This document shows positions 35,907 to 46,887 of a stretch of DNA of 64,000 nucleotides, in pieces. The DNA comes from Cordia subcordata (taxonomy: Eukaryota > Streptophyta > Magnoliopsida > Boraginales > Cordiaceae): NCBI GenBank assembly GCA_028554755.1, contig JAPTOF010000007.1, forward strand, positions 1,334,001 through 1,398,000. The letters run 5' to 3'. Each line of letters opens with the position of its first letter. Position 1 is the stretch's first letter. The notes under the pieces are model-generated. The model saw only the letters and a list, made by a program, of their open reading frames with translations. It searched no databases and was not told the origin of the DNA. The translations under genes were made by a program, and so were the position numbers.

Positions 35907-38900
35907 ATGAGGAAGAAGCTCGACACGCGTTTCCCAGCCGTAAGTCCTCTCTCTATTTCTATGATTTCTATGTGTCTGTGTGTGTGTGTGTGTGTTTGTA
36001 TGTATGTATATGTATGTATGATTTATCGTTTGGTTTATGAGTATGCAAGTTTATTTATGCGATTATTATGTGTTGTTTTTGATGTATTTACATGCAAGTG
36101 AGCTTTGTGGCTGTTTTGTTTTGTTTTGTTTGAATGTTTGTGTTAGTTTTTCACATCGTGGAGTTGTTATTGAACTGCAATGGTGTTTTCTTTTTTTTTT
36201 TTTTTTTTTTTTTCTCTTTTTCCAAATTGGATTGGTAAAATAGTAAAAGTTATGTTCATGTGACTTGAATGGTGCAAAATCTAAACTTTTTCTAGAATGG
36301 CGCGCATAGCGAGTCTTTCGTGCAGAGTTAGCCTTATCGGTGTAGTTTATGTTGTGAATATTAGTAAGTTTTCGACTCATGATTGAATTATTGGGTTCAT
36401 AATTGCTTATCACAATTGAAGATGTTTTCGAAAAGGTTGTGAATACAAATTGAAGTATTTGTCAATTCCAATATTCGACTAAACACGAAAAGAAACTTTT
36501 TTGAGATTCTTATTGTGTTATTCTGCCTCAATGTCACTTCTCATTGGAAAAATTAAAAGAGAAAAGAATGTACCTCAACTCTGTCTTGAAGCTTGTTTGC
36601 TGTAGATGGGCTGTCAAATTATGCTATGAATTGATTTTCAGAAGTTAGTTGGTTTAAGTGTTGAGTTTGCTAAAGCCAGATTGTTTGTAAGTGAATGAGC
36701 TTAAGCTGTGAAATCTTTACAACATTCAGCAATCTCACACACTTGATTCTTTGCAAACTCAAGCTGGTCTTTTTGGTTTGTTTTGATAGTTGAGGTTTAA
36801 ATGATTTTTCTCTTGCTTTACAATGTCAATGGCCAATATGATGTACTAAGTTGCTTATCACTATTGCTTTTGTTTTCTTCAACCCCTTATAATAAAAAAA
36901 GCTACTGTTATATTTTCTGGTTAACTTGCTTGTCCTTTATTTACCAGTGTCTTGTTGTTTTTGCGTTTGTGATCTAGTATCAAGCTAAGTGTTGGTCTGG
37001 ATTATTTCAGTCTGTCTGTTTCTGAAAGTGTTGTAAACTGATTGAACATAATTGTTCACATGTTTTCTTTATGTCTGCCAAAGACTGATAAGTAGACGGT
37101 GTGCTTTCGTGTCTTCAAGTAATATTGATATGGAATTTACAAATGGAAGTTGTAATAATAATTTGAAGGAGTGCAACAGATAAGCATTTAAATTTTTCCT
37201 GTTCACATGTCTGTCTGGCCTAGCTTATTCATTAAGTAGGTTAGAAGCACTTTGTCCTAGATTTATGAAAGGAAAAAGACTCATAGCGTGGATTGTGTCT
37301 TCATTGTGCCAACTAATCAATTGGTTTACAGTTGTTAAGAATATGGAAGTGTGGCCAAATTTATCTTATCTTGATGATAAGCCAGATTTGTCATTTGTTG
37401 TGGTGACTAACCTGAGCAAATTGTTTTACTCTGTTACCTGATCCGGCATTTCGTTTTGCAGGCTCGGATTAAGAAAATCATGCAAGCTGATGAGGATGTA
37501 GGGAAGATTGCAATGGCTGTGCCTCTTCTTGTCTGTATGTAATTGCATAAACCATCTTTTTATTTTTCTAGTTGTATCCACAATTTTGTTTTAGTCTATA
37601 GCTTCTCTTTCAAATACTGTATGTGGTTTTCCTTATTGTTTATAATTAACAAGGCCTATTGTGAAATTTTTGCAGCTAAAGCATTGGAGTTATTTCTGCA
37701 AGACCTGTGTGACAGGACCTATGAGATCACCCTAAAGAAGGGAGCAAAAACTGTTAATTCCTTTCATCTGTAAGTATTTTCATAAATTTCTTGGGAGATG
37801 TATTGTCAGTATCGCTTATCACTTGCTCAATATATAAATTGCAGGAAACATTGTGTTCAGAGTTTTAATGTGTTCGATTTTCTGAGGGATGTAGTCAGCA
37901 GGGTTCCTGATTTAGGCGGTTCAGATGCTACTGGGGTGGATAGATCTGCTCCTAAGAGAAGGTATAGAGAATTGTAATTTTCTTGTTTGAGAAAGAATAA
38001 AGGTTCTTGATGTGTAACTATGCTACTAAGTACCAACATCTCTTTCCAGGAAAGTTGCTGAACATGAAGAAAATGAGACTGATGATGAGTCCAAGAGAAG
38101 CCAAAATGTAAGCTAATTTCCTGTTCCTATTAACTTCTTTTCCCCTTATAACTTAATTCTTGTGACCAGCAGTGTATCAGTTAAGCTTGCCACGGAGAAC
38201 TTCTTTAAAGCTAAATTCATTAATTCATTTATATGAAGCCCAAGCTGAATTTCACATTTTCGCTTTAGGCTACTACATCTTACCCTCTAATCTCACCCTC
38301 TAAGGAATTAAATAGTTCTCTTGAAATCTGATTTATTTTGACAAAAGAGTAGAGAAATGAAGTATTTGTAAGCATGTAGTTCCATTTCAGGGAAGAGAGG
38401 AGAATTTTGTTGTCCATAACCAATAGTTGGTGTTTTCGTACACATTGGTAAGAGATGAAATCTTTAGGAGTGAAGTGCATGTGTTTGTGTGTGTGTTTTT
38501 TGATTCTGCTTATAATCTTTTTGTTAGCTTTCTTTATTAGTAAAACAGACTATGCATTTTCCCTTTTCCTCCTGTCTGGATGGAGTGGCTGCTAGAGTTG
38601 ATGGTAACCATTTGGCCACCACCCAAAACCAATACTTGTAAAAGCTAAGAACATTTAGGAGCTTACTAGGCCAGCATACATACACTTGATAATATGGGAT
38701 GTACTTTTGTTGCAGCAAGAGACTGGGCACAACTGTGGTAATGGAAGGGGAAGGGGAAGAGGCAGAGGCAGAGGTTGGGGTAGCCGAACAGTTGAAAGAG
38801 ACTTGATTGGTCAAAGTGAGAAATTTGAGAATGGGGCTAATATATCCCATCAAAATGACAAGCCAAAGCAAAATTTTAAAATGCCAGATAGGGTAGCTGA

Positions 38901-39177
38901 TCCTGCAGACTCGAACATTTTGGTTGATAATAATGCTGAAGTAGCAGTTCGAAATTTTGACCTCAATGTGGACTTAAACGAGAATGTTGAATCCCAAGCA
39001 GCAACAGATGGATCCCCTTCCTGTTTGTCAACTAAGCCTGCTGTTGAAGTTATGCATGAGGAGTATCCTGGATGGTCCTTCTCTGAAATGGAAAAGATGG
39101 ACATTGATCCTATTCAACTGGCCAACTTAAGCAGAAGGATCGATGAGGAAGAGGAGGATTATGATGAAGAAGGATAA
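35907..39177 (+). CDS. NC2-alpha / DRAP1: negative cofactor 2 alpha subunit
   Basis: NC2-alpha pairs with NC2-beta (DR1) through histone folds; the dimer binds TBP on DNA and blocks TFIIA and TFIIB, so it acts as a general transcription co-regulator in the nucleus. Six exons join in frame: 35907-35939, 37462-37534, 37676-37769, 37845-37961, 38050-38107 and 38716-39177, giving 278 residues and a TAA stop. All introns are GT-AG. The histone fold occupies about residues 8-90 (MRKKLDTRFPAARIKKIMQ, KALELFLQDLCDRTYEITLK). A Gly-Arg-rich stretch (GRGRGRGRGRGWG) follows, then an acidic C-terminus (IDEEEEDYDEEG). The start is the first ATG of the canonical N-terminus. Intron 1 (1.5 kb) carries a GT microsatellite and a T tract of about 25. 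Confidence 0.95.
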
Positions 39178-40060
39178 TTCATTACAATTCTGGTGTCGTC
39201 AAGCGGACCTTACACAGGTCAGTAGTGTCTATTATTAGTTCAATATGGTTAGATATTGGAGATTGTATTGTTGTAACTGGATGGTAGAGTAGGAACCCAT
39301 TCGTACACAAGATTAGGAACAACACTTTTAGAGGGCTGAAAGGGTAGATTTTCTTGGAAATGTATTAACTTTTATGGCATGCTTCTGTATGGTTCATTAA
39401 TGGCAACCAACATTTGGAAACGTGATTTCACATCGATCTGGAAATGCAGCAAAGTTCATGGATGCGAACTCAAGTCATTACTTCTTTTGGAGGTAGGCTC
39501 GACTAGTTAAGCTACCCCCTAATCCCTTGTTTATCTGCACTCTTACCCTTTTCTTGTTTGAGAGATCTCCTCTCTGGTTCTCTTACTCTCGATAAAATGA
39601 ATTTTTCACTGAACCCTATGTTTGCTTTACATCATATATGTGACATTGTTGTTTTTAGCTGCATTTTGGTTCTTCCTGCTGGCAATCTGCTCTTGTGAAA
39701 TATACGATCAACTAACATTTCTTGAATTTGATTAAGAGTCAGAAAAAAAAATTTTATCCTTTTATTTGATTCTTGAACTTAAAGATTCATGAATCGAGAT
39801 CCTTATATGCATAGATACAAATTATCCAATGGAAACTGTGAGAGGACATGGACGAAGCTTCAAGGTGCATATTGATCTCTTTCGTAGAGGTTTTTTTTGT
39901 TAATGTTGTATTTTCATGTTTTCAAAGGTTTTTCTGGCATTTGTAAAACAAGACTAGAAGAATATGTCTAAATATGCATGTTTTGTTTCTGATCCATAGG
40001 TTTTGATATTAGATCCCATCTGTTTCACCAAGGCTAACTTAAACAAATCATCAGGGTATA
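39178..40060. other. NC2-alpha 3'UTR and spacer
   Basis: Probably 3'UTR to around 39600 and then unannotated spacer. No reading frame of interest. Confidence 0.45.
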
Positions 40061-40685
40061 TACTCGAAAAAGTGAAAGCAAGATCAACCATGAGAGAATT
40101 CAAGGCTCTCAACTACTTCACAGATCTGAAACCACCAAATTGCAAAAAATGGCAAAATCTTATCATTATGCAATGACGGTGACACATTTCATTCTCAGGT
40201 ACTGTTTTTCCATCGGCCCTGCACTTTGAATTTTTTTTTTGGATCTCAATCCTGCTTTTCTGATAGAGGCATGATGAGTTAATCAAGCCGTACTCTTAAC
40301 ATACAATACCAAACAATCACTCAAACACAAAGGTGTAGATAATTCGTATAACGCTTCCCCACAATCGTCATACAAATCAACTGTGTATATCATCTGCAAA
40401 ACCTAGTTACCTTTTTTTATGAAAAAAAGAAAAAACACTTTGTTTCTTTCAAAAAGCACTTGTCTCAACATAAATTAAAGATGAAGCTCTCAACATAGCT
40501 CAAGTTCAGTTTTTTTTTTCCTCTCTCTCTCTCTCTAAAAAGTAGTTTCTCAAAAAATTTTTTAAAAGTACTTTTAAGAAAAGTCAATCTAAAGAGTTTT
40601 TTCATCCAATTCAAACACTTAGTGTAAAGACATCAAATTTATTTCTACCATGGAACTATACATGATCCCAAGCAAAAGCTAAGCA
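40061..40685. other. 3' flank of cystatin pseudogene, duplicated at 42.74-43.45 kb
   Basis: Landmarks GAGAATTCAAGGCTCTCAAC, TTGGATCTCAATCC, CACTCAAACACAAA and AGACATCAAATTTATTTCTA recur in order at about 42750, 42920, 43220 and 43305 downstream of the intact cystatin 2, so both come from one duplicated unit. A family-1 MITE (about 40410-40598) interrupts this copy. Confidence 0.6.
40410..40598. mobile_element. MITE-like foldback element (family 1)
   Basis: A/T-rich foldback ending AAAAGTCAATCTAAAGAG. The left end is poorly defined (after CCTAGTTACC). Its position in the duplicated cystatin flank differs from that of the MITE in the sister flank at 42978, so the two insertions are independent. 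Confidence 0.45.
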
Positions 40686-41777
40686 CTAGGACCTGTGCCA
40701 AAAATCTTGAAATTCTATGAGCTCCTTGACGTTCAACCATGGCTTCACCCACACCGCAGCATCATATACTTTCTTCTGCCCTCCGTCAGCTGTTACTTTT
40801 AGTGTCATGTTGTAAATGATCCCTTCAACCAGTTGTGTTTCATAACTTTCTGAAATTCCAATTCGGTATTCTGAAACCAAATATTGAAGTTAGAACACAA
40901 GGATTTGAAGTCTCGATGGGCGCATTTTAACTCATACTTTAAGTCAGTCAAGGGTTACGCAATATATATAACAAGAAAACATACATTTTTCGAATTTGAA
41001 CCTTTGCTTTTCGAATTACATGTTTTATTCAAAAACATTTGTATCTTCAAAAAATTAGCAGAGATAAACATATACTCATTTTATATTTTTTTACAAGAAA
41101 ATATAATTTAACTAACAGAATTTAACCACCGCTACAACCAACCAATACACAAGTTAGAATCAAGAAAATTTGCGGCAATCTCAATAGTTGCGCTTTAACG
41201 CACTCTTTACACAATATCTCTAATAAGAAGACATACACTTGCAAGCTTGAACCTTTGCTTTTCTCATTATATTTTTAATTCAAAAACAATTGTATCCTTG
41301 AAAGATTAGCATAAATAAGAATTCCTTTTTTAATTTTTGTGGACAAGGGAATATAATCCAATTGATAAAATCTAACTACCACTTGAACCAATGCACAAGT
41401 TAGAATCATGAGAATTTTAAGTCTCGACAGGCGCACTGTAACTCATGCTTCAAAGGTTAAGTAATATCTCTTGTAGGCAGATGATATACATTTTTCGAAC
41501 TTGAACCTTTGCTTTTCTCATTATATTTTTGATTAAAAAATATCTATAACCATTCCTTTTGTATTATTTTGACAAGGGAATATATAATCCAACCAACAAA
41601 ATCCAACCACGAACTGAAAAACCCCATCTTAGATTATTAGATTATTATGTTATCATCTTATATATTCACATTAAATTGTGTTATACCTACATCTTGTTGT
41701 GTTCAGCAAACAGCAAAACGTGCGAAGGCTTCAACCTTCATAGGAAGACCACCATTTTCTACATTTTTCCCTTCCAT
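40686..41777 (-). pseudogene. Phytocystatin pseudogene (copy 1)
   Basis: Two-exon cystatin relic. Exon 1 is 41777-41687 (ATG, then LP...FARFAV) and exon 2 about 40880-40686 ([21 protein letters not shown]). Compared with the two intact copies at 44 and 58 kb: exon 1 has one extra base near 41709 that brings a TGA into frame after ARFAV; the last exon-1 codon, GAG in the others, is TAG here; and exon 2 lacks about 7 bases between EFQKV and QLVEG, shifting the frame. The N-terminus before FARFAV has also diverged. The QxVxG papain-binding loop and the PW motif are still readable. The intron (40881-41686) holds three diverged copies of a 250-bp unit, and a SINE sits 27 bases upstream of the ATG where a promoter should be. 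No functional inhibitor is expected. Confidence 0.9.
40888..41640. repeat. Three tandem units of about 250 bp in the pseudocystatin intron
   Basis: AAGTTAGAA starts at about 40888, 41151 and 41397. Each unit then carries a GGCGCA-like block, TTGAACCTTTGCTTTTC and an AA(A/G)GGAATATA/AAATATAA block. The intact cystatin 2 intron has a single related unit (about 43655-43800). Confidence 0.7.
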
Positions 41778-41803
41778 TTTTCAAGGGCCCCAATGTCTTT
41801 TTT

Positions 41804-41917
41804 TGGGAATTAAGAGTAGTCCAGGTGGTTGAGATTACCTCGTCCAGAAACGATAATTTGAGTTCAAATCTTATAAGGAATGGGGTAAGGTTGGTGGTGA
41901 GGGTTAAAAAAAAAAAG
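41804..41917 (+). mobile_element. tRNA-derived SINE, copy 2, at the pseudocystatin promoter
   Basis: Starts GGGAATTAAGAGTAGTCC. A box is about AGTAGTCCAGGTGGTTGAG, B box AGTTCAAATC (about 41861), then GGGGTAAGGTTGGTGGTG and an A tail of 11. It is inserted just upstream of the copy-1 start codon, on the opposite strand. Confidence 0.65.
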
Positions 41918-42118
41918 TAAAAGAATTGATTTAATTGCTGCCTTTCATGTTAATTAGTTAACTAAAACTATATCATTAATTTTTTCACAATTTATATTTT
42001 TTTTTCCTTGGTCCAATTCTCCCTATGCAAAAAATTATCAGTTTTGTTCTATTTCCTAATTTGATCCGTAATATTCGGATACATTCTGGCATACCAATTG
42101 TTACCTTGGACTATTGTT

Positions 42119-42248
42119 TTGTTCAACCATTGCTTCATATGCTATTCTGTGTCTTAGCTCTATCGGTTGCTCCTGGTGTTATGTAGTACTTGGTTCCCTA
42201 ATGCTTTTTAGCATTTACTACTATCTTCTGAAATTCTAATAGGGTATT
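42119..42248 (-). pseudogene. Relic of a phytocystatin exon 2
   Basis: Shares with the intact exon 2, in order, CAACCAT, CTTCATATGC, GTGTTATGTAGTA, CTTCTG(A/G)AATTC(T/C)AATA and the splice boundary AGGGTATTCTACAAC (about 42241-42255). The reading frame is destroyed by indels, and no matching exon 1 is seen. It is a further unit of the cystatin array, at an advanced stage of decay. Confidence 0.7.
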
Positions 42249-42377
42249 CTACAACTATTTACACAAATCGAATCATGAGTGTCATAAGTTTAAATAATAA
42301 CACGAGATCATTATTTTGAGACAAGATTAAAGCCTATTATTCGTAAACTTATGACATAGGAAGGTTCTTTTAGTTTG

Positions 42378-42474
42378 GAATTAAAGGTAATTCAAGTGGT
42401 TGAAATCATCTTTCTCAGGTGTAAAATTTTAGGTTTAATCCCATAGGGGTGGTGGTTTCTAAAAAAAAAAAAGA
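42378..42474 (+). mobile_element. tRNA-derived SINE, copy 3
   Basis: Starts GGAATTAAAGGTAATTCAAG. A box TAATTCAAGTGGTTGA, B box AGGTTTAATCC (about 42431), GGGGTGGTGG and an A tail. Same family as copies 1 and 2. Confidence 0.65.
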
Positions 42475-42977
42475 AGATCATTTTAGTCTCTTATATTATA
42501 AAATATTTTTAATACCGTACCTATACTTTGAAGAATGTTATCTCCCCCTCCCCTCCCCCCAAAAAAACAAACAAAAAAGAAAAAAACATGCAAAATATTA
42601 ACAAGTTTTAAAATACAACATATCTTATGTGACTTTAACCAAACACTAAAGTTTAAATGTATTTTACCAGTTGCCATTGTTGCACGATGGCCAAGTTGTC
42701 GAGTTACCGGGGTGTATTAATCTCAAGAGAGAATCAAGATCAACACTTGGGAGAATTCATAGTTCTCAACTTCTTCACAAATTCTAAAACTAACAAGTTG
42801 CAAAATTCAGCAGAGCAATTCTACTTCTAAGAGTGAAAACTTATTACATCCATTAATAGTGATACGTGTCACCATCACATGAGATTTTAAACAACACTAT
42901 GCATTAATCTTTTTTGTTTTTTTTTGGGATTTCAATCCCTCTTTTCTAGTAGCTAGAGATAGGATAAGCTTATTAAG
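42475..42977. other. Spacer and 3' flank of cystatin 2
   Basis: No gene. From about 42728 the sequence corresponds to the 3' flank of copy 1 (40.06 kb onward). Confidence 0.45.
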
Positions 42978-43185
42978 GACTTATTTAGATTGACTTTTTT
43001 TTTATGAGAAAAATATTTTTTCCTACAAAAAAATATTTTTTTTGAAATAAATATTTAGTTTAGCTTTTTAAAAAGTTCAAATTTCAATTTTTTCCAGAAA
43101 TAAAAAATAATAACTTTTCAAAAAAGTACTTTTAAAAAACTTATAGAGAAAGACACTTTTAGAAAAGCTAATCCAGAAGAACCCT
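42978..43185. mobile_element. MITE-like foldback element (family 1)
   Basis: Left end GACTTATTTAGATTGAC and right end AAGCTAATCCAGAAGAACCC are inverted repeats around a T- then A-rich interior. Inserted in the duplicated 3' flank of cystatin 2. Confidence 0.6.
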
Positions 43186-43370
43186 CAGCAATACTCTTGC
43201 ATACATTGATATTAGCCACTCACTCAAACACAAAAGATGGAGATAATCCATATTTCACTTTTCCATAGTTATCATCATACATGTGAAGTAAATCACTTGG
43301 GAGTAAAGGCATCAACTTTATTTCTAGTACATATGAAACCACACACATGATTGCAAAGCAAAAGCTAATT

Positions 43371-43470
43371 AATTAAGCACTAGGGGCATCACCAATGAGC
43401 CTATTACTTAACTAAGCACTAGTGGGGGCATCACCAATGAGCTTATGAATTAAGCACTAGTGGGGGCATC
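43371..43470 (-). repeat. Stop-codon minisatellite at cystatin 2 (three units, 38-39 bp)
   Basis: CACTAG(T)GGGGGCATCACCAATGAGC-like units start near 43378, 43417 and 43455. The last is the real 3' end of the coding exon (GDAPTSA-stop on the minus strand), so the repeats are copies of the final codons, the stop and the first 3'UTR bases. Units at the sister gene (56.67 kb) are 34-35 bp. Confidence 0.85.
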
Positions 43471-44419
43471 ACCAATAAGCTTGAACTCTTGCAGCTCCTT
43501 GAAGTCCAACCATCCCTTCACCCACACCTTGGCTTCGTATACTTTCTTCTGTCCTCCATCACTTGCTTCTAGTGTTATGTAGTAAATTGTCCCTGAAACC
43601 ACTTGCTCCTTCACATTTATCACCTTCTGGAATTCCAATAGGGTATTCTACAACCAATAACACAAGTTGAATCATGAGACCTTGGAGCTTGAGGCCTCGA
43701 CAGGCGTGTTCTAACGCATGCTTTCAGTAAACGGTCAAGCAATATCTTGTAATAGGAGGGCATAAATTTGAACTTGTACTTTTACTTTTCTCATTACTTT
43801 TTTACATATTCGATTGAAAGTAGCTGTATTTTCTTAAAGAAAAGCACGAATAAGCAACCCCATTTGCATGTGAGATAAATGGAACAATATTTTGGCCGAT
43901 TGAGATGTTCCACCACTATTAGAAACTATTAGATTTGAGACAGATTTTTCAAACAAAAGTTTATAACACTTTCAGAAATATTCGAGACAAAATCTCACAT
44001 GAAAAATTTCCATCTCAAAGGTTTGCACCCTACGATGGACGAGATTTTCTCTCACATTATGTTAAGATTATTAAATTATAATATCACCGTACTGTGCCAT
44101 GGTAGATATTTTCAGTACCTTCCTGAACATGTAATAATTAACCAAAAAAGCTATGAATAACCTTGGTGAAACTGACATTTCTAAAGAAAAAATATATCAA
44201 CAGATATCTATTTTTATATACTAAGAAAAGATTAAAGCAATCAAGAGAAAAAAAGAAAAGAAAAGAAAAATGTAATCAATCTTTAAATTTAAATAAATCA
44301 TAAATTATTTATACCTCCTTCTTCTTGTGTTCAGCAACAGCAAAACGTGCGAGTTCTTCATACTTAACGCTATTCTCAAAATCTTTAACCTCACTAATCT
44401 CACCAACTTTTGTTTCCAT
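43450..44419 (-). CDS. Phytocystatin, cysteine proteinase inhibitor (copy 2)
   Basis: Inhibitor of papain-like C1A cysteine proteases; plants use such proteins to restrain endogenous proteases and those of herbivores. Exon 1 is 44419-44315 (35 codons) and exon 2 43647-43450 (66 codons with TAA), giving 100 residues. Motifs: [13 protein letters not shown] (plant cystatin helix), QVVSG (reactive QxVxG loop, residues 50-54) and VWVKGWLDF (second hairpin). The usual Pro of the PW motif is Gly here, while copies 1 and 3 keep Pro, so inhibitory strength may differ. No signal peptide is seen, so it is probably cytosolic. A TATA element lies at 44511-44520, a 240-bp repeat array farther upstream and a minisatellite directly after the stop. 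The single intron is at the usual position, just after the LARFAV helix. Confidence 0.93.
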
Positions 44420-44510
44420 TTTTCAAGGCTTAAGTATATGAAATATTTTTAATAAATGCTTAATAAAAACAAGAAGAGTGTTATAGTAAGCTATTCATAA
44501 CTCTGTGCTT

Positions 44511-44520
44511 CTTTTATAGG
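44511..44520 (-). promoter_or_regulatory. TATA box of cystatin 2
   Basis: CCTATAAAAG on the minus strand, about 95 bases before the ATG, followed by AAGCACAGAG. The cystatin 3 promoter has CATATAAAGAAGCACA in the same place. Confidence 0.65.
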
Positions 44521-44539
44521 TGATGCTCTACGAGTAGAT

Positions 44540-45425
44540 GGTTGAAGATTTAGGTTGACATGGCAGGTCAGAATCCAGGCACCTAAAACGTGCTGAATTT
44601 CCCCGATACTTTATCGATTTATGGACCTATTAAATGATAGTGATACATGTCAAAATATTATTCGTATAGTAATATTTGGCTTTTATAAAATTACACACAT
44701 TTGGCAAATTACTAAAAATGTCCTATTTTATTTTGTTTGGATCCAAAAAAAATAAAGAGCACCTGAAACTTGCTGAATTACTGAAGATTAGTAGGTTGAC
44801 ATGGCAGTTCACAATCTTGGCACCTAAAACGTGCTGAATTTCCCGATATTTTATCATTTTGTGGACCTGTTAAATGATAGTAATATGTGTCAAAATGATA
44901 AAATAAAGTGCGGTAACACTTTGGCCTAAAACCATGCATCACACTCCCTGTACTCACATTAAAAAAATGCTGAAAATGTTATTTTTTTCTTTTTGAACCA
45001 AAAAGAATTGAGATAATCTAATTGTTCAAATTAAATTTGTAAGGACATGTCGACATCTCAGCACCTCAAACGTGCTGAATTTTTTGATATTTTATTCTTT
45101 TGTGGGCCCCATAAATAATAATGATACGCGCCAAAACGGTTGGCTAGTGTGCGTGTAAGTTGTAACACTTCGATTTCACAAAACAACCGATATTTTATTG
45201 TTTTGTGAACTCATTAAATGATAATGATACGTGTCAAAACGATTGGCTAGTGTGTATAATAATGATACACAAACGACTGGCTAGCATGTTTGTAGATGTA
45301 ACACTCCAATTCGACAAAACTACTGATATTTTATTATTTTTCGCACCCATTAAATTGATAACGATACGCATCAAAACGATTGGCTAGCGTGTATGTAACC
45401 TTTCAATTTGACTAAACTATCCAAG
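44540..45425. repeat. About 240-bp tandem array upstream of cystatin 2
   Basis: The core GATATTTTAT...GTG...TAAATGATA...GATACGTGTCAAAA recurs at about 44605, 44845, 45086, 45189 and 45325. Spacings are 240, 241, 103 and 136, and the last two sum to 239, suggesting a 240-bp unit that acquired an internal half-repeat. The first three cores are preceded by CACCTAAAACGTGCTGAATTT or a close variant; the last three contain GGCTAG(T/C)GTG. It lies 120-1000 bases upstream of the cystatin 2 start codon. Confidence 0.8.
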
Positions 45426-46446
45426 ACCTTACACATACATTTGAAAAATTGCTAAAGATTTCTTATTTGGACCCCTCCCCCAAAAAAAGTGGGATCATCC
45501 AATTTTACAGATGAATTAAATTTAAGATATACAGCAATCTACCTTGTAAATTATCATAAATATAATGTATGGTATCACAATATAATTTCAAAATATACAT
45601 GGACTCTCATTTTAGGGGACGTATGTGCTTCATATTTGAGGATAACAGAAAGATTTCGCACCTATTTCAAAATGATAGGAGTTTAACATCCGTTTAAACT
45701 GCAAGAAATAGGGTATGATTTACCCCTAAATTTATCTAGGCACTTCAGATTTTAATATCAATGAAGTTCCATTGGACACCGTCCGTTTTATGGATTCGTC
45801 CATAGGTGTGGCAGCTTTGTCTTACTAGGAAAATATTCCTACTCAACAAGTGATGTTTTATATCACTTTTTTCAGGCTTCGTTTATAAGTAAGAATTTGC
45901 GTGTTAAATATCAATGTCTCTTACATAGTGTTTGGATGCTCTTGTAATATGGAATTCATTTCATTTGTAAATGAATTCCATAAGGAATTTTATTTGTAAA
46001 TGAATTCTATTGTTTATATATGTAAAACAGTTTTAAGTTAATTCTATCATTTGTAAATCCGAATTGCGTTTGGAACACATATCGAATTAGAATTAGTATA
46101 TACGTTTTACTTAAATAGAATTGAACAGAAAAGGATATGTTGTATTATGTTAATAATTATAGGGATATTTTTGTCTTCATAAGATGTTTTTGTGGATTTT
46201 CTTTTCGTGGAATTGCAAATTCTACCTCTTGGACTAGGAGTTGAGTATAACTAGAGCAAATCCAAGATTTGCAAATATTGGAATTCGAAAAGAATTCCAT
46301 ATTTTAACAAAGTGCTACCAAACATGAAAAAAATTAGATTTTACGAAATTCATTTGTTCCAAACAATCTGTTAATACCACTAGAGGCTCAGGAGATAAGA
46401 CCGCAATATTATCAGCAATCCGCAGACATTGTGTAGTCCTTAAAGT
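45426..46446. other. Spacer with a foldback element
   Basis: Contains a probable MITE at about 45927-46330. The rest is unrecognised. Confidence 0.45.
45927..46330. mobile_element. MITE-like element, about 400 bp (family 3)
   Basis: The left end AGTGTTTGGATGCTCTTG...ATATGGAATTC is matched in inverse orientation by GAATTCCATATTTTAACA...GTGCTACCAAACA at the right. The interior repeats GGAATTC/AATTCCAT motifs and has no coding frame. hAT-like ancestry is a guess. Confidence 0.55.
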
Positions 46447-46685
46447 TAGGCAATGTTTTAACTAGTCCATATGAGCAAATGGAAAATATTTTATGATAAT
46501 ATATGGCTCAATTCCTTATTAAATTTGAGTCAATGCATACAGCCCACAAGAATGCCATAACAATAATTTCAAATCGGCAATAAATGGGCCAAGCACGACT
46601 TATAGATCTTAATAAGCATCTGGCTATATATTTCAACCATGGCTACATGCGGTTTCGTAAGCATAGTTCTAATTTTAATATACTA
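46447..46685 (+). repeat. Direct repeat A flanking the pararetrovirus
   Basis: Matches 55603-55806 closely: TAACTAGTCCATATGAGC, ATATTTTATGATAATATATG, CAGCCCACAAGAATGCC, TTTCAAATCGGCAA and GACTTATAGATCTTAAT occur in order in both. Repeat B runs directly into a viral movement-protein fragment, so this sequence may be viral leader. Repeat A is followed by unrelated sequence. Confidence 0.8.
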
Positions 46686-46887
46686 TTAATGTCAGGGGAA
46701 GTGATTTGAGAGTTATTTTATTGGTCTAAAATGGCCTAAGACATGTTTAATAACAAAAATATAGGATACTACAGTCCTTCAGAAACTCAGCCTGCCATTA
46801 GGCTGATAAACACAAATAATTAATAAAGTTAAAATAAAATAAAATATTAGTAATAGTAGGTTGGAAGCTGAAGAGTTGCCCGGAGAT

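Noticed and set aside
36066..36413. 115-codon minus-strand frame
   Set aside because: It lies inside NC2-alpha intron 1 and is open because of the T tract read as poly-Lys.
44540..45425. CRISPR-like array
   Set aside because: Repeats are 100-240 bp, diverged and AT-rich in a plant nuclear context; they are tandem satellite-type units.
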